Positions 24,044 to 36,056 of a stretch of DNA of 64,000 nucleotides are shown here, piece after piece. Below the pieces are notes generated by a model. It made no database searches. It saw only the letters and a list, made by a program, of their open reading frames with translations, and was not told the DNA's origin. The DNA is taken from positions 124,001 through 188,000 of the forward strand of contig JAGKQE010000054.1 in NCBI GenBank assembly GCA_022609375.1, in the 5' to 3' direction. Each line of letters begins with the position of its first letter. Positions within the stretch are counted from its first letter, which is position 1. This DNA comes from Xenosphaeropsis pyriputrescens. Lineage: Eukaryota; Ascomycota; Leotiomycetes; Phacidiales; Phacidiaceae. The position numbers and the translations under genes were made by a program.

Positions 24044-24136
24044 CATTCCATACCAAATGAAAAGATACATTCCGGCTACAATGTTAGGCGCTCTGACCAG
24101 CAGAATGTATCTTTTCATTTGGTACTTCGTATGGAA
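24044..24136. repeat. long inverted repeat / hairpin
   Basis: Perfect 21-bp arms at 24051-24071 and 24102-24122 (accaaatgaaaagatacatt / aatgtatcttttcatttggt plus one pair) around a 30-nt loop. The pairing extends outward as ATTCCATAC (24044-24052) with GTATGGAAT (24128-24136) across a small bulge. Confidence 0.9.
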
Positions 24137-26324
24137 TCGAGTGAGTTGGAGCAGTGACCGTGATGCGGCGAGATGAGTAGGAGCGCAGCCCATAAAATTC
24201 GATGGACTGGGTGGAGTACGTGTGCTGTGATTTTGGAGTGGAGCGCAGTGGAACCGACAACAACAAAGAGTCGTGCATATTAGCCAACGATATTTGAAGG
24301 ACGCTGCATAATATTATGGAGTATGCATAGAAATCGAGAAATTCTGCATAACCCTGGGGAATTCCCATTAGTTTTTATGCTTTGGACCTTTTTTCACGAT
24401 TTTTTTCAGCCGCATCCGCTCATCGGGCGCCGGATGAGGCGGTTCTTAGAGCCTCGACTTGAGCCCCTTCGCCACAGCGTCAATCGGCTTACCTATGATA
24501 TCTGCCAGGCACACCAGTGATGCAGGGCTTGGTGCCATGCATTTCGTACCTTTACTCGCAGAATTACATATCAGTTGAGTCAACAACCACAAATACAATT
24601 TCAAGAGATACCCTCCATCACTACTGTCTTATCTAACAAGCACGCCCGAACTGTTGAAATGACTAAACAATACTGGGGATCATGAAAACACTCCTGCGTT
24701 GAGTTGGAGCTCTTGATCCTGCATTCACGTACAGATTGTCATGATTGTCACGACTCATTGCACTGTCATGGCAAGTCCGTTCTTATTCGGGATTTGAAGA
24801 TTTGTCGTTCTGGTAAGCACCTGCTAGCAGGCTCATGCCCCTTGCCCATGCAAGCAAGAGGCTCTCACGGCTCTTTTATCGCTTTGCTGTCAAGTAAAAC
24901 CATAGCCTGATTGGCTGGCGCTGCCTCATTGCCGACGGTACATCACCGGATATTTAGAAACGCCGGCCGGGACGTGTCAGGGTGCATTTTCGTTCTCGGA
25001 TTCTTGACTTCCTCAACGTCTTGTGCTGATGATCGACGACAGATCGAGAGTGAAAAGCCGACGTGCTGTCTGCAAATCCAGATTCATCTCAACAACACCT
25101 GCACTGCTTGAGAAGTGCATGCAATTGTTCTTTACATTCCCACGCGATGCTGGATGGCAAAGTGCAGACATCCACCGGAGGCATCGCTCAGACACGCAGA
25201 ATCATTTTGCTGCAGAGCCTTCCCAGCAGTCCTTCGCACTTTTTGGTCGTTGAGGCTCCCTTTGAGGCTGGCGCAGAGACATTCGGCGGTTCGTGCCAAA
25301 ACTAGGTTCTCGGAACAGTGGCGCCACGCACGCCACCAGAGACGCTTGAGGTCATTCTGGATACGATCATCAGCCCATCAAGCACTAAGGCGTACACATC
25401 AAGTCCCATCAAGTGTCCATTTCTCGGCCATAATCCAGCCCCAGCCCCTGGTCTCCCGCCAAATCCTTACCATGCTTGTGCAGAACTTCGTTCGGCCAAA
25501 ACGAAATACAAACACAAACTCAACGCACACATCACTCACATTCCGCTTCATAACTTCCACTCTGGTGCTCTACACGCACCCACAAACACCACTACGTCCT
25601 GCCTGACTCCGATGCGTGTGATCAGAATGAGGAGCCCCAATATTTCTGTTTCTTCAAGAACCACATTTCTCCTTCTCCCTAGAATTTTATGGGTCAAGAA
25701 GTGAGTGGGTGAGCTGCAACCCGCGTTCTCCTCTTCTTCACCCGTATTTTCCTCACCTCCATACTCAGTACTCCGTGTTCTCTCCACTTTGCACGATGCT
25801 CACCAGAGATCATGTAGAACATCCAAAGGGTGTTCTATGAGTCTAGAGCACAGAGCACGTAGGCTGGCAGGCATGGCAATTCTGCAGCATGAAGGAATTG
25901 ACATTGCTATGCGGATGTTGGGATATGCAAATGACAGACGGGTTCTTCCCGGTGATAATGCAGATATCGACTGTTTGAACGAAAGGTGATATTGGAATGA
26001 TCCAATGGTACAGTAGCATAACATGGCATTATGCTGATGTAAAAGGTCAATTAGAACTTGGTTTGAACGTTTTCGATCCGGTAAGTCGGCGTTCCTGGCG
26101 TCCTTCAAGGTATCGTGTAGAGGGACCTGGCCGAGCCTATACTACGTTCAATACGGCCTTATCTCGGGTTCTTCAAACTTTTCGACGACAATGACGCCAG
26201 GAATCCGATATCCCCACAATTTCTGCATCACTATCACTAGTATATTATTCCTCCCCTCAAAATGAGATGGATGTCCCTCTTTCTTTCAAATTATCATCCC
26301 GCATTTTTATAACACAAATTCAAT

Positions 26325-28019
26325 ATGGTGTTCGACGACAATAAGCCTACGGGCCCAGCCCTCATCGAGGACAAGAGTGCCTCTCCATACGACTCGAAGA
26401 CAACTACCCGGGCTCCTTCGCCATCTACGCCTCCCGAGCCTGTTCATGATGAGAAGCCAGACATGACAAGAGGTCGCATCTGTGGAGGATCATATATTGA
26501 GAAGCTCCAGGGCAACGAGTCCAGCGACGCCGGTGATGGCCCCCTTAAGAAGGTCGATGTCGACATGCCTCTTACCCTCACCCGAATCGTGGAGAAGAAC
26601 GGAAAGAACTTCACCGTCCTGAGATTCGCAAGGGGCGACACAGAGAACCCATTCAATTGGAGTCCTTTGAAGAAAGCCTTCATTGCTGCATTATTGTGTT
26701 CCATGACCCTTTTCATCGGTCTTGCCACAAGTGCATACTCCTCTGGTGTCGACTCTATGGTAAAGGATCTCGGTGTCAGCACTGAGCTTGGCCAACTTGG
26801 AATGTTTTGCTTCAACTTCACTTGCGCCTTGGCCCCCCTCTTCCTTGCACCATTCTGTGAGCTCGTTGGCCGCAGAGTTGTCTACGTTGGTGCTTATGCT
26901 GGTTTCATTCTTATGTTCCTTGGTCTTGCACTTGGAAAGAATATTGCAACCATCCTCGTTTCTCGCGCCCTCTCCGGTCTCTTCGGTTGTGTCGGTACCA
27001 TTCTTGTTGGAGGTACATTCAGCGACATGTACAGACCAAACGAAAGAGCTGTACCAATGGCAACCTTCGCTTATGTCGCCATTCTCGGTACGATTTCCGC
27101 TCCTATCTACTGTGGTTTCATCGACGAGACCATTGGCTGGAGATGGATTGAGGGTATTCAGGGTCTTTCCAACATTCCTCTCTTCATCGCCTGTATCTTC
27201 TTCCTCCGCGAAACCCGTGGTGGAGTTACTCTCCAGAAGCGCGCAAAGATGCTCCGCAAGGCTACCGGCGATGACAGCTACCTCGCTGAAATCGATCTTG
27301 AGACACCTAGCGTCAAGGAGATGCTTCACGAGTCCTCTGTTAAGGCAATTCACATGCTTGTCACTGAGCCAGTCGTCTTGGCCTTCGGATTCTTTATCGC
27401 TTTCGCCTGGGCCATTACTTTCCTCTTCTTGTCGGTCATCCCAATCACTTTCGCTGAGAAGCGCGGCTGGTCTGAGGGTGTCGCTGGTCTCCCGTACATC
27501 TCTCTCGCCATTGGTACCACTATTGGATTCCTTGCCAACTTTTTGCAAATCCGCAAGTACAACTCAATTAGAGCCGACCCCAACCGCGAGCTCACTCCAG
27601 AGGCCAGACTTTATGGTGCCATGTTCGGTACCATCTGGCTCCCAATTGGTCTCTTCATCTACTCCTTCACCCAGTACGCCGACCTCCCATGGATTGCACC
27701 AACCATTGCGCTCGCCCCAATCGCCGTCGGTATTTTCTTCATCTTCGAGTCCTGCTACTCCTTCACCTCCGATTGCTACGGCGAGTCTTCCGGCTCTGCC
27801 ATCGCCGGTCAGGGTCTTATGAGAAACACTCTCGGTGCCGTCACCCCCCTCTTTGCATCGCAATTCTTCCACAACGTTGGTTCGCAATACGCTGGTCTCC
27901 TCCTTGCAATCGTTGCCGCTATCCTCAGTCTGATTCCTTTCGTGCTCTTCAAGTACGGTCCAGCAATCAGAGCTAGAAGTAGATTGGCAATTACCATGAA
28001 GGCCAATGACGACATCTGA
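26325..28019 (+). CDS. MFS transporter, DHA1 drug:H+ antiporter type
   Basis: Single-exon plasma-membrane transporter of 564 residues. The first 110 residues are a Pro/Ser/Thr-rich cytoplasmic tail ending in ENPFNWSPLKKA, the NPxxW-like entry motif of the fungal DHA1 (polyamine/drug) group. The first helix follows (FIAALLCSMTLFIGLATSAY). Motif A-like LAPFCELVGRRVVYVGAY lies in the loop between helices 2 and 3, and SRALSGLFGCVGTILVGGTFSDMYRPNERA covers the helix 4 to helix 5 region. A central loop (LQKRAKMLRKATGDDSYLAEI) divides two six-helix halves. The end is a basic tail. Codon use is strongly biased to C-ending codons, so long antisense frames open on the other strand; these are not genes. 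Exported substrate unknown. Confidence 0.93.
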   Translation: MVFDDNKPTGPALIEDKSASPYDSKTTTRAPSPSTPPEPVHDEKPDMTRGRICGGSYIEKLQGNESSDAGDGPLKKVDVDMPLTLTRIVEKNGKNFTVLRFARGDTENPFNWSPLKKAFIAALLCSMTLFIGLATSAYSSGVDSMVKDLGVSTELGQLGMFCFNFTCALAPLFLAPFCELVGRRVVYVGAYAGFILMFLGLALGKNIATILVSRALSGLFGCVGTILVGGTFSDMYRPNERAVPMATFAYVAILGTISAPIYCGFIDETIGWRWIEGIQGLSNIPLFIACIFFLRETRGGVTLQKRAKMLRKATGDDSYLAEIDLETPSVKEMLHESSVKAIHMLVTEPVVLAFGFFIAFAWAITFLFLSVIPITFAEKRGWSEGVAGLPYISLAIGTTIGFLANFLQIRKYNSIRADPNRELTPEARLYGAMFGTIWLPIGLFIYSFTQYADLPWIAPTIALAPIAVGIFFIFESCYSFTSDCYGESSGSAIAGQGLMRNTLGAVTPLFASQFFHNVGSQYAGLLLAIVAAILSLIPFVLFKYGPAIRARSRLAITMKANDDI

Positions 28020-29252
28020 TCTAGATGTCTTGTCACTGCCAACATGGTCGATGTTATCTGAGAATATACTTTGTTTATCTTCTGAATATATTTGATGTTT
28101 ATGAGCATGTTTTTGATGAGCATTATTCCACCGGCGTTTTAATGGTGCATGGGATTGGGTATTCGGGCTGGGCTCACAAAGCGGGTAGTTAAGGGTCCTT
28201 GAATATCACTATTGATTATTTACAACTTAAAATTTTCTACAAATTCACGTGAGACATGAACTTGTGAAGGGTGCGGATCTAAGGACTGTCTGAATATTTA
28301 CTTACTCAGCTCCTCCATGACAGTATCAGCGATTGAAAAGTCTAGAATTATCCAGAGCAACAAGATCATTTAGAGCCCCTATGTATCTAGAGTTACGTAC
28401 TTATTGGAGGCTATACAGTTACTGGGGGCAGTGGATTCATCTACAGTCACCCAGCTATTCAAACTGTACATGCATTTTCCGATGCTTTCATCATGGAAGA
28501 TCTATACGAGTATCTATCGTCCAATTACCTGCACTGTGTTTGTTAGTCTGATGACTGTTGCTTGGTACACTTCCTTCAAACGCAGGTCTTGAAGTGGTAA
28601 TTCATATGCCTGTATGAATATAGAACATTCCCACAATGTTTACTGCTGAAGACATCATTGCTTTGTTCATGGAAGTCTACAAGTATGGATGTTACAGCTT
28701 CGTTATTCCATCAGCTTGAGGAATCAGAAAAACTGATATCATTGCCCCCAGATGAATGCCTCAAGAGTTTCCCTTAGGCCGATACGGACAGGTGAATGGC
28801 ATGCAGAATCCATGATAATATCAGCAACAGCTTTGATAGTGAATACTTGAAAACCTATCGAGATCAAGTCGCAAGAGCAAGCGACAAGGGAGTTGAGCCC
28901 TGGTTACGATGCTGACTTGAGGGATCTGTGGCTACAGGCGTTGTGGAAGCAAAGGGGCCCTTCTGAGTACCTCAAGAGTCTTTATCTGTTGTTATGGTCC
29001 TCGGCCGAATCACGTACGAAGTTAATCAACATGCATTCTCACTCGGTGACAGACGAGATGATAAACTCACGTGAGCATACGCACTGGTGTATTCAAGCGA
29101 GTGTATCATTTCATCCGTCACCGACTGATTCAAGATGTCACAATGCCTGTTATGAAATATGTAACCTTAATAATACGCTTCGACAATGCACAAGAGGTTA
29201 TTTGAACGACGTGAATCCAACATGTTACCTTTCAGACAAACTCGTAGAAAAC
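28020..29252. other. intergenic
   Basis: About 1.2 kb between two convergent 3' ends. No gene or repeat seen; short frames lack families. Confidence 0.5.
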
Positions 29253-29840
29253 TCAATCCCTCTCAGCAGCCACAGCCTCTGCACTCTCCGGAATTTTGTC
29301 TTCAGCACCGAGCAACTGATCTCGGCTCTCTCCTGACTTCCCTCTTATGCCCGTCGGCGCATCGATATCCAAACCCCTCTCTCTGACCGGATCGCTCGTG
29401 CTAGCACCACGACCTTCGATCCCACTTGTCTCCTTCTTCCCCTGCCCATGAAGCTCATTACTAGTCTGGCCTTGAACCGGCTTTCCAATGCCGGTGTGAA
29501 CATCCGCACTAGTTGCTCCCCCAAGAGTATCATTTGCAGATGTGCGCGTTTCCCCTGACGCATCCGGGTTCAAAGCTTGGCCCGGAGTCTCATTCTGCGT
29601 ATTTGGTGTAAAGAGACGGTCTTTTGGGGCCGTTCCTTGAGGGACTGCAGTGGCGTGGAATTCTGGGGCGGCGTCGTTGCCTACTTTCACTCCTGGAGCG
29701 TGCTGGGGTGGGTCAGTGTGTTTCTTCACATGAGAAATGATGCCGATGATACTTACTCCCTTAGTAGTGAGTGGCTGACCGCGCGGGACACTGGCGTGAA
29801 ACTCTCCCTGGTTTGATACGGCTTCCGGGTTTACTGACAT
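29253..29840 (-). CDS. small hydrophilic protein of unknown function
   Basis: 177-residue protein read from ATG at 29838-29840. Exon 1 is 29757-29840 and exon 2 is 29253-29702. It has no membrane segment and is rich in Gly, Thr, Ser and Ala, probably disordered. It contains a duplicated element, EFHASVPRGQPLTTKG in exon 1 and EFHATAVPQGTAPKDR in exon 2, so the intron sits between two related halves. The centre and end hold GGATSADVHTGIGKPVQGQTS, GIEGRGASTSDPVRERGLD and a Glu/Ala-rich end. I recall similar proteins as hypothetical in other ascomycetes but know no function. The 54-nt intron (29703-29756) is a multiple of three and has no stop, so an unspliced mRNA would encode a protein 18 residues longer. 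Confidence 0.7.
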   Translation of the reverse strand: MSVNPEAVSNQGEFHASVPRGQPLTTKGVSIIGIISHVKKHTDPPQHAPGVKVGNDAAPEFHATAVPQGTAPKDRLFTPNTQNETPGQALNPDASGETRTSANDTLGGATSADVHTGIGKPVQGQTSNELHGQGKKETSGIEGRGASTSDPVRERGLDIDAPTGIRGKSGESRDQLLGAEDKIPESAEAVAAERD

Positions 29841-30831
29841 TTTGATAATTGATGTTGTGTACTGAGCTATGCTTGATGTCAATGAAATATCTTGAGGTGA
29901 TTGAGATGGGATCGTAAGATTATTGATTTGCAAATAGGTTCTGTGATCTAGAAAAGATTTCTGTACTATGTAAGAGGTACCTCTTATAAGTGGTGTTGCG
30001 TTTGTCAATAGTTGTTGACGTCAAGTGAGTTGTGAGGGTTACATCATCTCACAGCTTGATATGACAAGCATGCGATTGAGATTGACAAGGCGAATAATGA
30101 ATGGTATTGGCTGGGGTTTGCTCCGGAATTACATCTACATATGGATGAAAATTCCTGAGAACCATGAAGAGGATTTGGATAAGAGAAACGATACTTAGGT
30201 CCTGACATACTCAAATAAAATAGATTCTTGATATGGATTCCCAACGCTTGATTATATCTGTTGATAAATTTGCAACAACTTTGGCGGTCCGCGAGGAGTT
30301 GCTACACTTTCGTTGGCCATTGAAGTTGATAAGGAGAAACAACCCCTACGAATGATCATGAATATCGAAAGATCATTCAGATAGGTAGATCGTTGCATGA
30401 GATTCGCTTCTCCACAGATAGAGATAACTTTTGTGGATAATTGCGTTTCCAGACTGAGTTATGACGACTATCAAATTCGCGAACGCCCTATGTCACCTGA
30501 TGCAGTCAACATGAGTTGCAGTTCTCCGAGTACTTTCCACAAAATCCGAAGTTAGGATATATCTCCTCTTGCTGCAAAATTGTACCAGCTCAATGATAAA
30601 TGTGTATATTACAGCACATATGGCGCGCATAGGTCACCGGAACACAACACTTCGGACCTCGTAATGGGGCTTTGAAGGACAAGGAAATTCATGAAGGACT
30701 TGATAAATTGAAGTAGCAATCCAAGAAAGATCTCCAAGAGCCGTCATAAAATCTGCTTGTCAGATTACCAGCAACAGTCATCATAACGATTAACCAGACT
30801 CTGGGATCCGCTTCGCCTGCTTCTCCTCATC
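29841..30831. other. intergenic, divergent promoters
   Basis: About 1 kb between two outward-facing genes. No gene seen. Confidence 0.5.
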
Positions 30832-31981
30832 ATGTCTTCGTCCTCCGCTCAAGAGACAACCTCCGGATCTCAGTCCAACAAGCACTATCTGATCTTTATG
30901 ATAACTGGAAACCCAGGATTAGCAGGCTACTATAATTCCTTCATGAGCACCCTCTCTACGCTTCTAACCCATGACCCTTCCATAAAGTGCACCCTACACA
31001 CGCACCAATTCCACGGCTTCACCGACTCCCGAGCCTCCTCAAAACCAGCTCGCGATTACCCCTGGACACTCCAAGAGCAGATCGACGGCACCCTCTCAGA
31101 TCTAACCACCTATCCACCCCCGACTCCGACCAAGGCCTATGATGGAATCATTTTGATAGGCCACTCGGTGGGCTGCTATGTGCTCCTCGAGCTCCTCAAA
31201 CAAATCGGCACTTCCAAGATCGCTCAACCGCCAGTGCTCGCGGGCATTCTGCTCTTTCCAACAGTCACGCATATTGCACAGTCTCCTTCAGGCGTAAAGT
31301 TCACACGACTGTTGAGGATACCACGGTTTGTGGAGCGGGCCAGCTGGGCTGCCAAGGGGCTGCTGTGGCCGCTGGGATGGGGAGTTACGAGGTGGTTGGT
31401 AGGTGTTGTTGCGAGGATGCCGAGAGAAAGTGCAGAGGTGACGACTGGGTTTTTGAGGAGTCGGATGGGGATTTGGCAGGCTTTGTGAGTGCTTGTCTTG
31501 CAACAATGACAGGATTGTTGTGGGGAATGTGCTGACAGATTGTAAACAGAGCTATGGCGAAGGAAGAAATGGAGATCATTACAGAGGATAGATGGGATGC
31601 GGATATTTGGGGCATTGAGAACGCCGAGGGTCTGATACCCAAGTTAGTTTTCTACTTTGGAGAAAATGTACGTGTAGCATCCTCATCTACGAAATTTACT
31701 AACGTCGACAGGATCATTGGGTGGCAGATCATACGAGAGATGAACTTATTGCTGCCAGAGCACGGAACCCTGATGAAGAGGCATCTTCGAAGCCAGAAAT
31801 GATCATTGACAAGGACAAAATCCCGCATGGATTCTGTATTAGTAAGTCACGTATTTGGTCACTGTAGTTTGTCAAATGCATGTGTTGACGCCCCTTAGAT
31901 CACAGTGAGCTTGTCGCAGAGAAAGTAAATGTCTGGGTCAGAGAAATCATAGATTCTAGTGTACAGGTAAACGAATCATGA
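30832..31981 (+). CDS. lipid droplet-associated hydrolase (LDAH/DUF2305) family
   Basis: Alpha/beta hydrolase of 327 residues related to animal LDAH, which sits on lipid droplets. Exons: 30832-31484, 31550-31667, 31712-31841 and 31899-31981; all junctions keep frame. Family signatures are IFMITGNPGLAGYYNSFM near the N-terminus, the nucleophile elbow GHSVG (about residue 110), ILLFPTVTHIAQSPSG and, after splicing, FYFGENDHWVADHTRDELI. The last supplies Asp and His in the usual DHWV position. The C-terminus ends IPHGFCINHSELVAEKV with a second conserved His. Substrate probably sterol or acyl ester (inference). It runs convergent with the oxidoreductase gene, 134 bp apart. Confidence 0.9.
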
Positions 31982-32115
31982 ACGACATATCAACAGAAAC
32001 ACCTATATTTAGAGCATTAGACCACTTTTTTGTATAAAACAAGTACAGATATAGATATTAAATTCAAGGTGTACCGCTATAGATCTTATGTTCGTCGTTA
32101 CATACTGTATGATGT

Positions 32116-33247
32116 CTAAAATGTTACTGTCTTTCCAGATTTAGCACTCTCAATAGCGGCCTCAATGATTTTCAACACATCTCTAGCATCTTCGGCCTTT
32201 ACAGGGACCAAACCTGCGTCGCCAGTCTCGATCGCCTTGGAAAATCCGGAGTAAAGAGCTGAATACATCTCTGGCTCAATGTTCTTGCACACACTGGTCT
32301 TTGGTCCACCGGCCTCCATGACGGTAAAGCTTCCACTCTTCTTCTCATCTTCGACTCCAAAGCCCTTGTCTCCTGGCTTCAACCCAGCCTTCAGCTGATC
32401 TTCCTGGCAATCTAAATGATACTTCTTGTAGGTGCCCTTGGTACCCCTGACCCAATACCTCAACTGTTCCGTTTCCGCAGAAATAATGGCAGCCTTGACA
32501 GTCACAAGGGTCCCGCCAGGACGGTACTGCAACAATATAGTCACAGCATCGGGCTCCTCGGCGCCATCATCCCGTTGGTTTTGGAAAATAGCAGTGACGC
32601 TTTTCGGCATTCCAAAAGCGACATAAGTCTGGTCCAGCAAGTGGGTGCCCAAGTCGTAGAGAACACCACCAGCATCCTTCATTCCTAGATTTCCCTTCCA
32701 GTTACTAGGCTTCTCGGCCTTCCATCTGTCAAAGTGGGTCTCGAACTCCGCAATTCGTCCCAATGCGCCCTCCTTCTGCAGCTTTCGGAATGTAAGGAAG
32801 TCTGAATCCCATCTTCTGTTCTGGTACACACAGATCAACTTTCCAGTCTTCTGGGAGATTTCGATTAGCTGCGAGGCCTGTGCAGAAGTGGGAACGAAGG
32901 GCTTCTCGACGAGAACGTGCTTTCCGGACTCGAGAGCGGCTTTGGCGAAGGAGAAGTGCGTGTCAGGGGTGGTGGTGACGACGATGATGTCAATCTCGCT
33001 ATCAGCGAACATCGCGTCGGCAGAATTGTAGATTTTGGCATCGGGGTGGACTTTGGAGGCATCATCGTCTGGTTTGGGGGTTCGCTGCACGATTGAGTGG
33101 AGCTTGAAGGCCGGTGTTACTTGGACGAGGGGAATGTGGAAGACCTTGGCTGACATGCTACTGATTATCAGATGCTGGGGCTGTAAAGGCGGGATGATTA
33201 GCTTACCCAAAGCCTATGACGCCCACGTTGTAAGTTTTGCTCGCCAT
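32116..33247 (-). CDS. Gfo/Idh/MocA family NAD(P)-dependent oxidoreductase
   Basis: 360-residue cytosolic oxidoreductase. Exon 1 is 33207-33247, starting MASKTYNVGVIGFG; exon 2 is 32116-33157. The 49-nt intron splits the Rossmann fingerprint VIGFGMSAKVFHIPL. The family motif EKP is seen in GKHVLVEKPFVPT, followed by the C-terminal domain: FETHFDRWKAEKPSNWKG, then GGVLYDLGTHLLDQTYVAFG, a typical substrate-side helix with His. Members oxidise sugars, inositol or sugar-like substrates; which one is not visible here. There are no obvious pathway partners nearby. Confidence 0.93.
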
Positions 33248-34622
33248 GACTGATTTATGACTGAACAGATTTTGATGAAGTTATATCAGAGCTGTACCTG
33301 ATGAAGCTTTTTTCATTGATGAAGGGAGAAGAGGTGAAAATAAGAACGCAGGTTGTCACGCAGTGAAAGATGTGGTTGGGGAAGCGGGGGAGATCTGTAG
33401 GTGGGGCAGGCGAGCGATGTGGGGTCATTGTTTTCCAGGAACTGGCCGAGTCTAGCAGGTCAATATCGACATCTCTGTACGAAGCACATCATTTTATATA
33501 GAGATCAGATATATACCACGTATATTGAAGCAGTTGTTGAATTGAGTAAGGTTCTCTGTTTCGAATGCTGTGAGGACCGAATCCGTTGGTGCGTTACTTA
33601 TGCCCAAGTACATCATACTCCAAAGCTGAAGGCAACGGTAGATATTCTCTTATGCTTTCCAACATTGCTTTCGGATCTTGAAGATATTGCCTTTTACTTG
33701 TAATAGCCCGCATGAATATGAAGTTGCAGTTTCGAATAATTGGGTTGCTCCAAATACCTGTGGGACTTGTAATGAGTATGATCCAAGGTGATTCACAGCT
33801 CTAGATAAATATATAACTCTGAATTACTGTATCAACCTCTATTCATAAAACTTCTCATATGATAGACTCTGATCATTTTACAGCCCCAGAATGATTATGT
33901 CCCTTGAGGTAATCAGCACAACCGGTGAACTATAAATTATCCGTCATAGAAGATCTGGGCTCGTATAAGGCCCTTTCAGGAATGTAAGGGCATAACAACT
34001 AAGCTCAAAGATAGATAAGACGTTCAACGGAAAGTAAACTTCTTGTTCAGGTTCTTAGTTGTGAGAAGAGCCAAGGATTATGAGTGAAAAAAGCCAAAGA
34101 TTATGAAGCTATATGTGACATAGAGATAGCTAGTTATACTCAATGCAAAGATGGCTAACACAGAATACTGGATGTTCTTCTCAAACGCAAAACAAAGCAA
34201 GGAGGTTGTAAGCTCTTGAAGATATCACTGATATGGTTTAGATCATGGTGACAAAATTTAGGTAGGGATTCTTTCACAATTGGAAGTCATTGATAGCCAT
34301 TGATAGTCAATTATCTAGTAATTGTGCTTATATTTGGTTAATCAGAGTTCATAGAACCCCACCAACACGCCAATCATGAACGATGCTTTTCACAACATCA
34401 CCTTCTCTTTCTTGACATGCGCATGTCGAAAGTTATGGAGCGTCGATGCAACGTTTAACGCTCAGGGGCAGCCATGATGATCCGCCTCGGCAAATCCCGC
34501 CGCCTCTGGTCGTAAAGCTCCCCCACACGAGCTGCATCAATACTGCAATCTTGTGACAACAGAGCATCGCAGCAGTCAAAGTCGCTCTCCTCTCGCTCTC
34601 GTCATCTCATCGCGCCTTCAAG
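33248..34622. other. intergenic, AT-rich
   Basis: About 1.4 kb between two divergent genes. Much of it (33700-34350) is AT-rich with no gene, repeat or RNA recognised. The last 150 bp are the AP-2 mu promoter and 5' UTR. Confidence 0.5.
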
Positions 34623-36056
34623 ATGCTGTCTGGTATCCTGATCTTCAACCAAAAGGGAGAAAACCTCATCTTCCGCGCTTTCCGCAATGATTGTCGACCG
34701 CGACTCGCAGACGTCTTCCGCATTCAGGTCATCTCCAATGCGCAGGTCAGATCACCCATCCTAACGTTAGGTAGCACGACTTTCAGCCATGTCAAGCACG
34801 AGAATATCTATTTGGTCGCTGTTACGAGAAGTAATGCCAATGCTGCACTGGTCTTCGAGTTCCTGTACAGATTGATTGCGCTTGGAAAGGGATATTTTGG
34901 GAAATTCGACGAGGAGGCTGTGAAGAATAACTTTGTGCTTGTCTATGAGCTCCTGGATGGTACGATAGCGCTCCTCGTGCGGAGACAAACCTGCAAGAAC
35001 CATGTTTGCAATGCTGATAGTTTTGTGCAGAGATCCTGGACTTTGGTTATCCACAAAACACCGAGACCGATACCCTTAAGATGTACATCACGACCGAAGG
35101 AGTCAAGTCCGAACGAACCATGGAGGACTCCGCAAAGATCACCATGCAGGCCACCGGTGCTCTTTCCTGGAGAAAAGCAGACGTTAAGTACCGCAAGAAC
35201 GAAGCGTTCGTCGATGTTATCGAGGATGTCAACCTCCTTATGTCAGCAACCGGAACTGTACTTCGAGCCGACGTCAACGGCCAGATTGTTATGCGCGCAT
35301 ATCTCTCCGGCACACCAGAATGCAAATTTGGTTTGAACGACAGACTTCTTCTCGATGGCGATACACTGTCTTCCCTTCCATCTGGTAATAAGATGGGAAC
35401 AAAAGCAACGAAAGCTGCTGCTGGAAGTGTCACTCTCGAGGATTGCCAGTTCCATCAATGTGTGAAGCTCGGAAAGTTCGATACCGACAGAATCATCTCA
35501 TTTGTTCCACCAGATGGAGAATTCGAGCTCATGCGATACCGAGCAACCGAAAACGTCAACCTACCCTTCAAGGTCCACGCCATTGTCAACGAGGTCGGCA
35601 AGACCAAGGTCGAGTACAGTATTGCCATTCGCGCCAACTATGGTAGCAAGCTCTTTGCAACCAATGTCGTTATTCGTGTGCCAACACCACTCAATACCGC
35701 GCGTATCACGGAGAGATGTACTCAAGGAAAAGCAAAGTACGAGCCTAGTGAGAACAACATCGTCTGGAAGATCCCTCGCTTTACTGGACAGAATGAGTTT
35801 GTATTGAGCGCTGAAGCCACTTTAACAAGCATGACCAACCAGAAGGCTTGGTCGAGACCTCCTCTCAGCTTGAATTTCAGTTTGTTGATGTTCACGAGTT
35901 CCGGACTTCTGGTGCGATACTTGAAGGTATTTGAGAAGAGTAATTATTCGAGTGTGAAATGGGTTCGATATATGACACGTGCGGGGTCTTATGAAATACG
36001 GTGAGTTTCAGTTCTCTCCTATTCGAAGTCGGATACTAATTGTGAAAAGATTTTGA
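34623..36056 (+). CDS. APM4: AP-2 clathrin adaptor complex, mu subunit
   Basis: Medium subunit of the plasma-membrane AP-2 adaptor, which links cargo to clathrin during endocytosis. 437 residues, the usual length. Exons: 34623-34959, 35031-36000 and a 7-nt last exon at 36050-36056 encoding the end of R, then F and the stop. The N-terminal longin-like domain (MLSGILIFNQKGENLIFR, TFSHVKHENIYLVAVT, LVFEFLYRLIALGKGYFGKFDE) is joined across intron 1 to EILDFGYPQNTETDTLKMYITTEGV. The mu-homology domain runs from LSWRKADVKYRKNEAFVDVIEDVN to SSVKWVRYMTRAGSYEIRF. Start at 34623 matches the conserved N-terminus. Confidence 0.96.

Larger units (their letters stand above)
21214..26324. other. 5.1-kb gene-poor stretch
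   Basis: No frame longer than about 160 codons and none with a recognisable family or convincing splice pattern. It contains the 8-bp minisatellite at 23535-23582, the long hairpin at 24044-24136, a GC-rich hairpin near 24410-24443 (CCGCATCCG...CGGATGAGGCGG) and a CCGGCCGG palindrome near 24963. The last few hundred bases, pyrimidine-rich, are presumably the promoter and 5' UTR of the MFS gene. I see no transposase, reverse transcriptase or long terminal repeats. Confidence 0.5.

Noticed and set aside
26691..27548. 285-residue antisense frame
   Set aside because: It mirrors the C-ending codon bias of the MFS gene on the plus strand and has no family of its own.
26325..28019. Part of a secondary-metabolite cluster
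   Set aside because: No PKS, NRPS, terpene synthase, P450 or cluster-type partner genes lie nearby.
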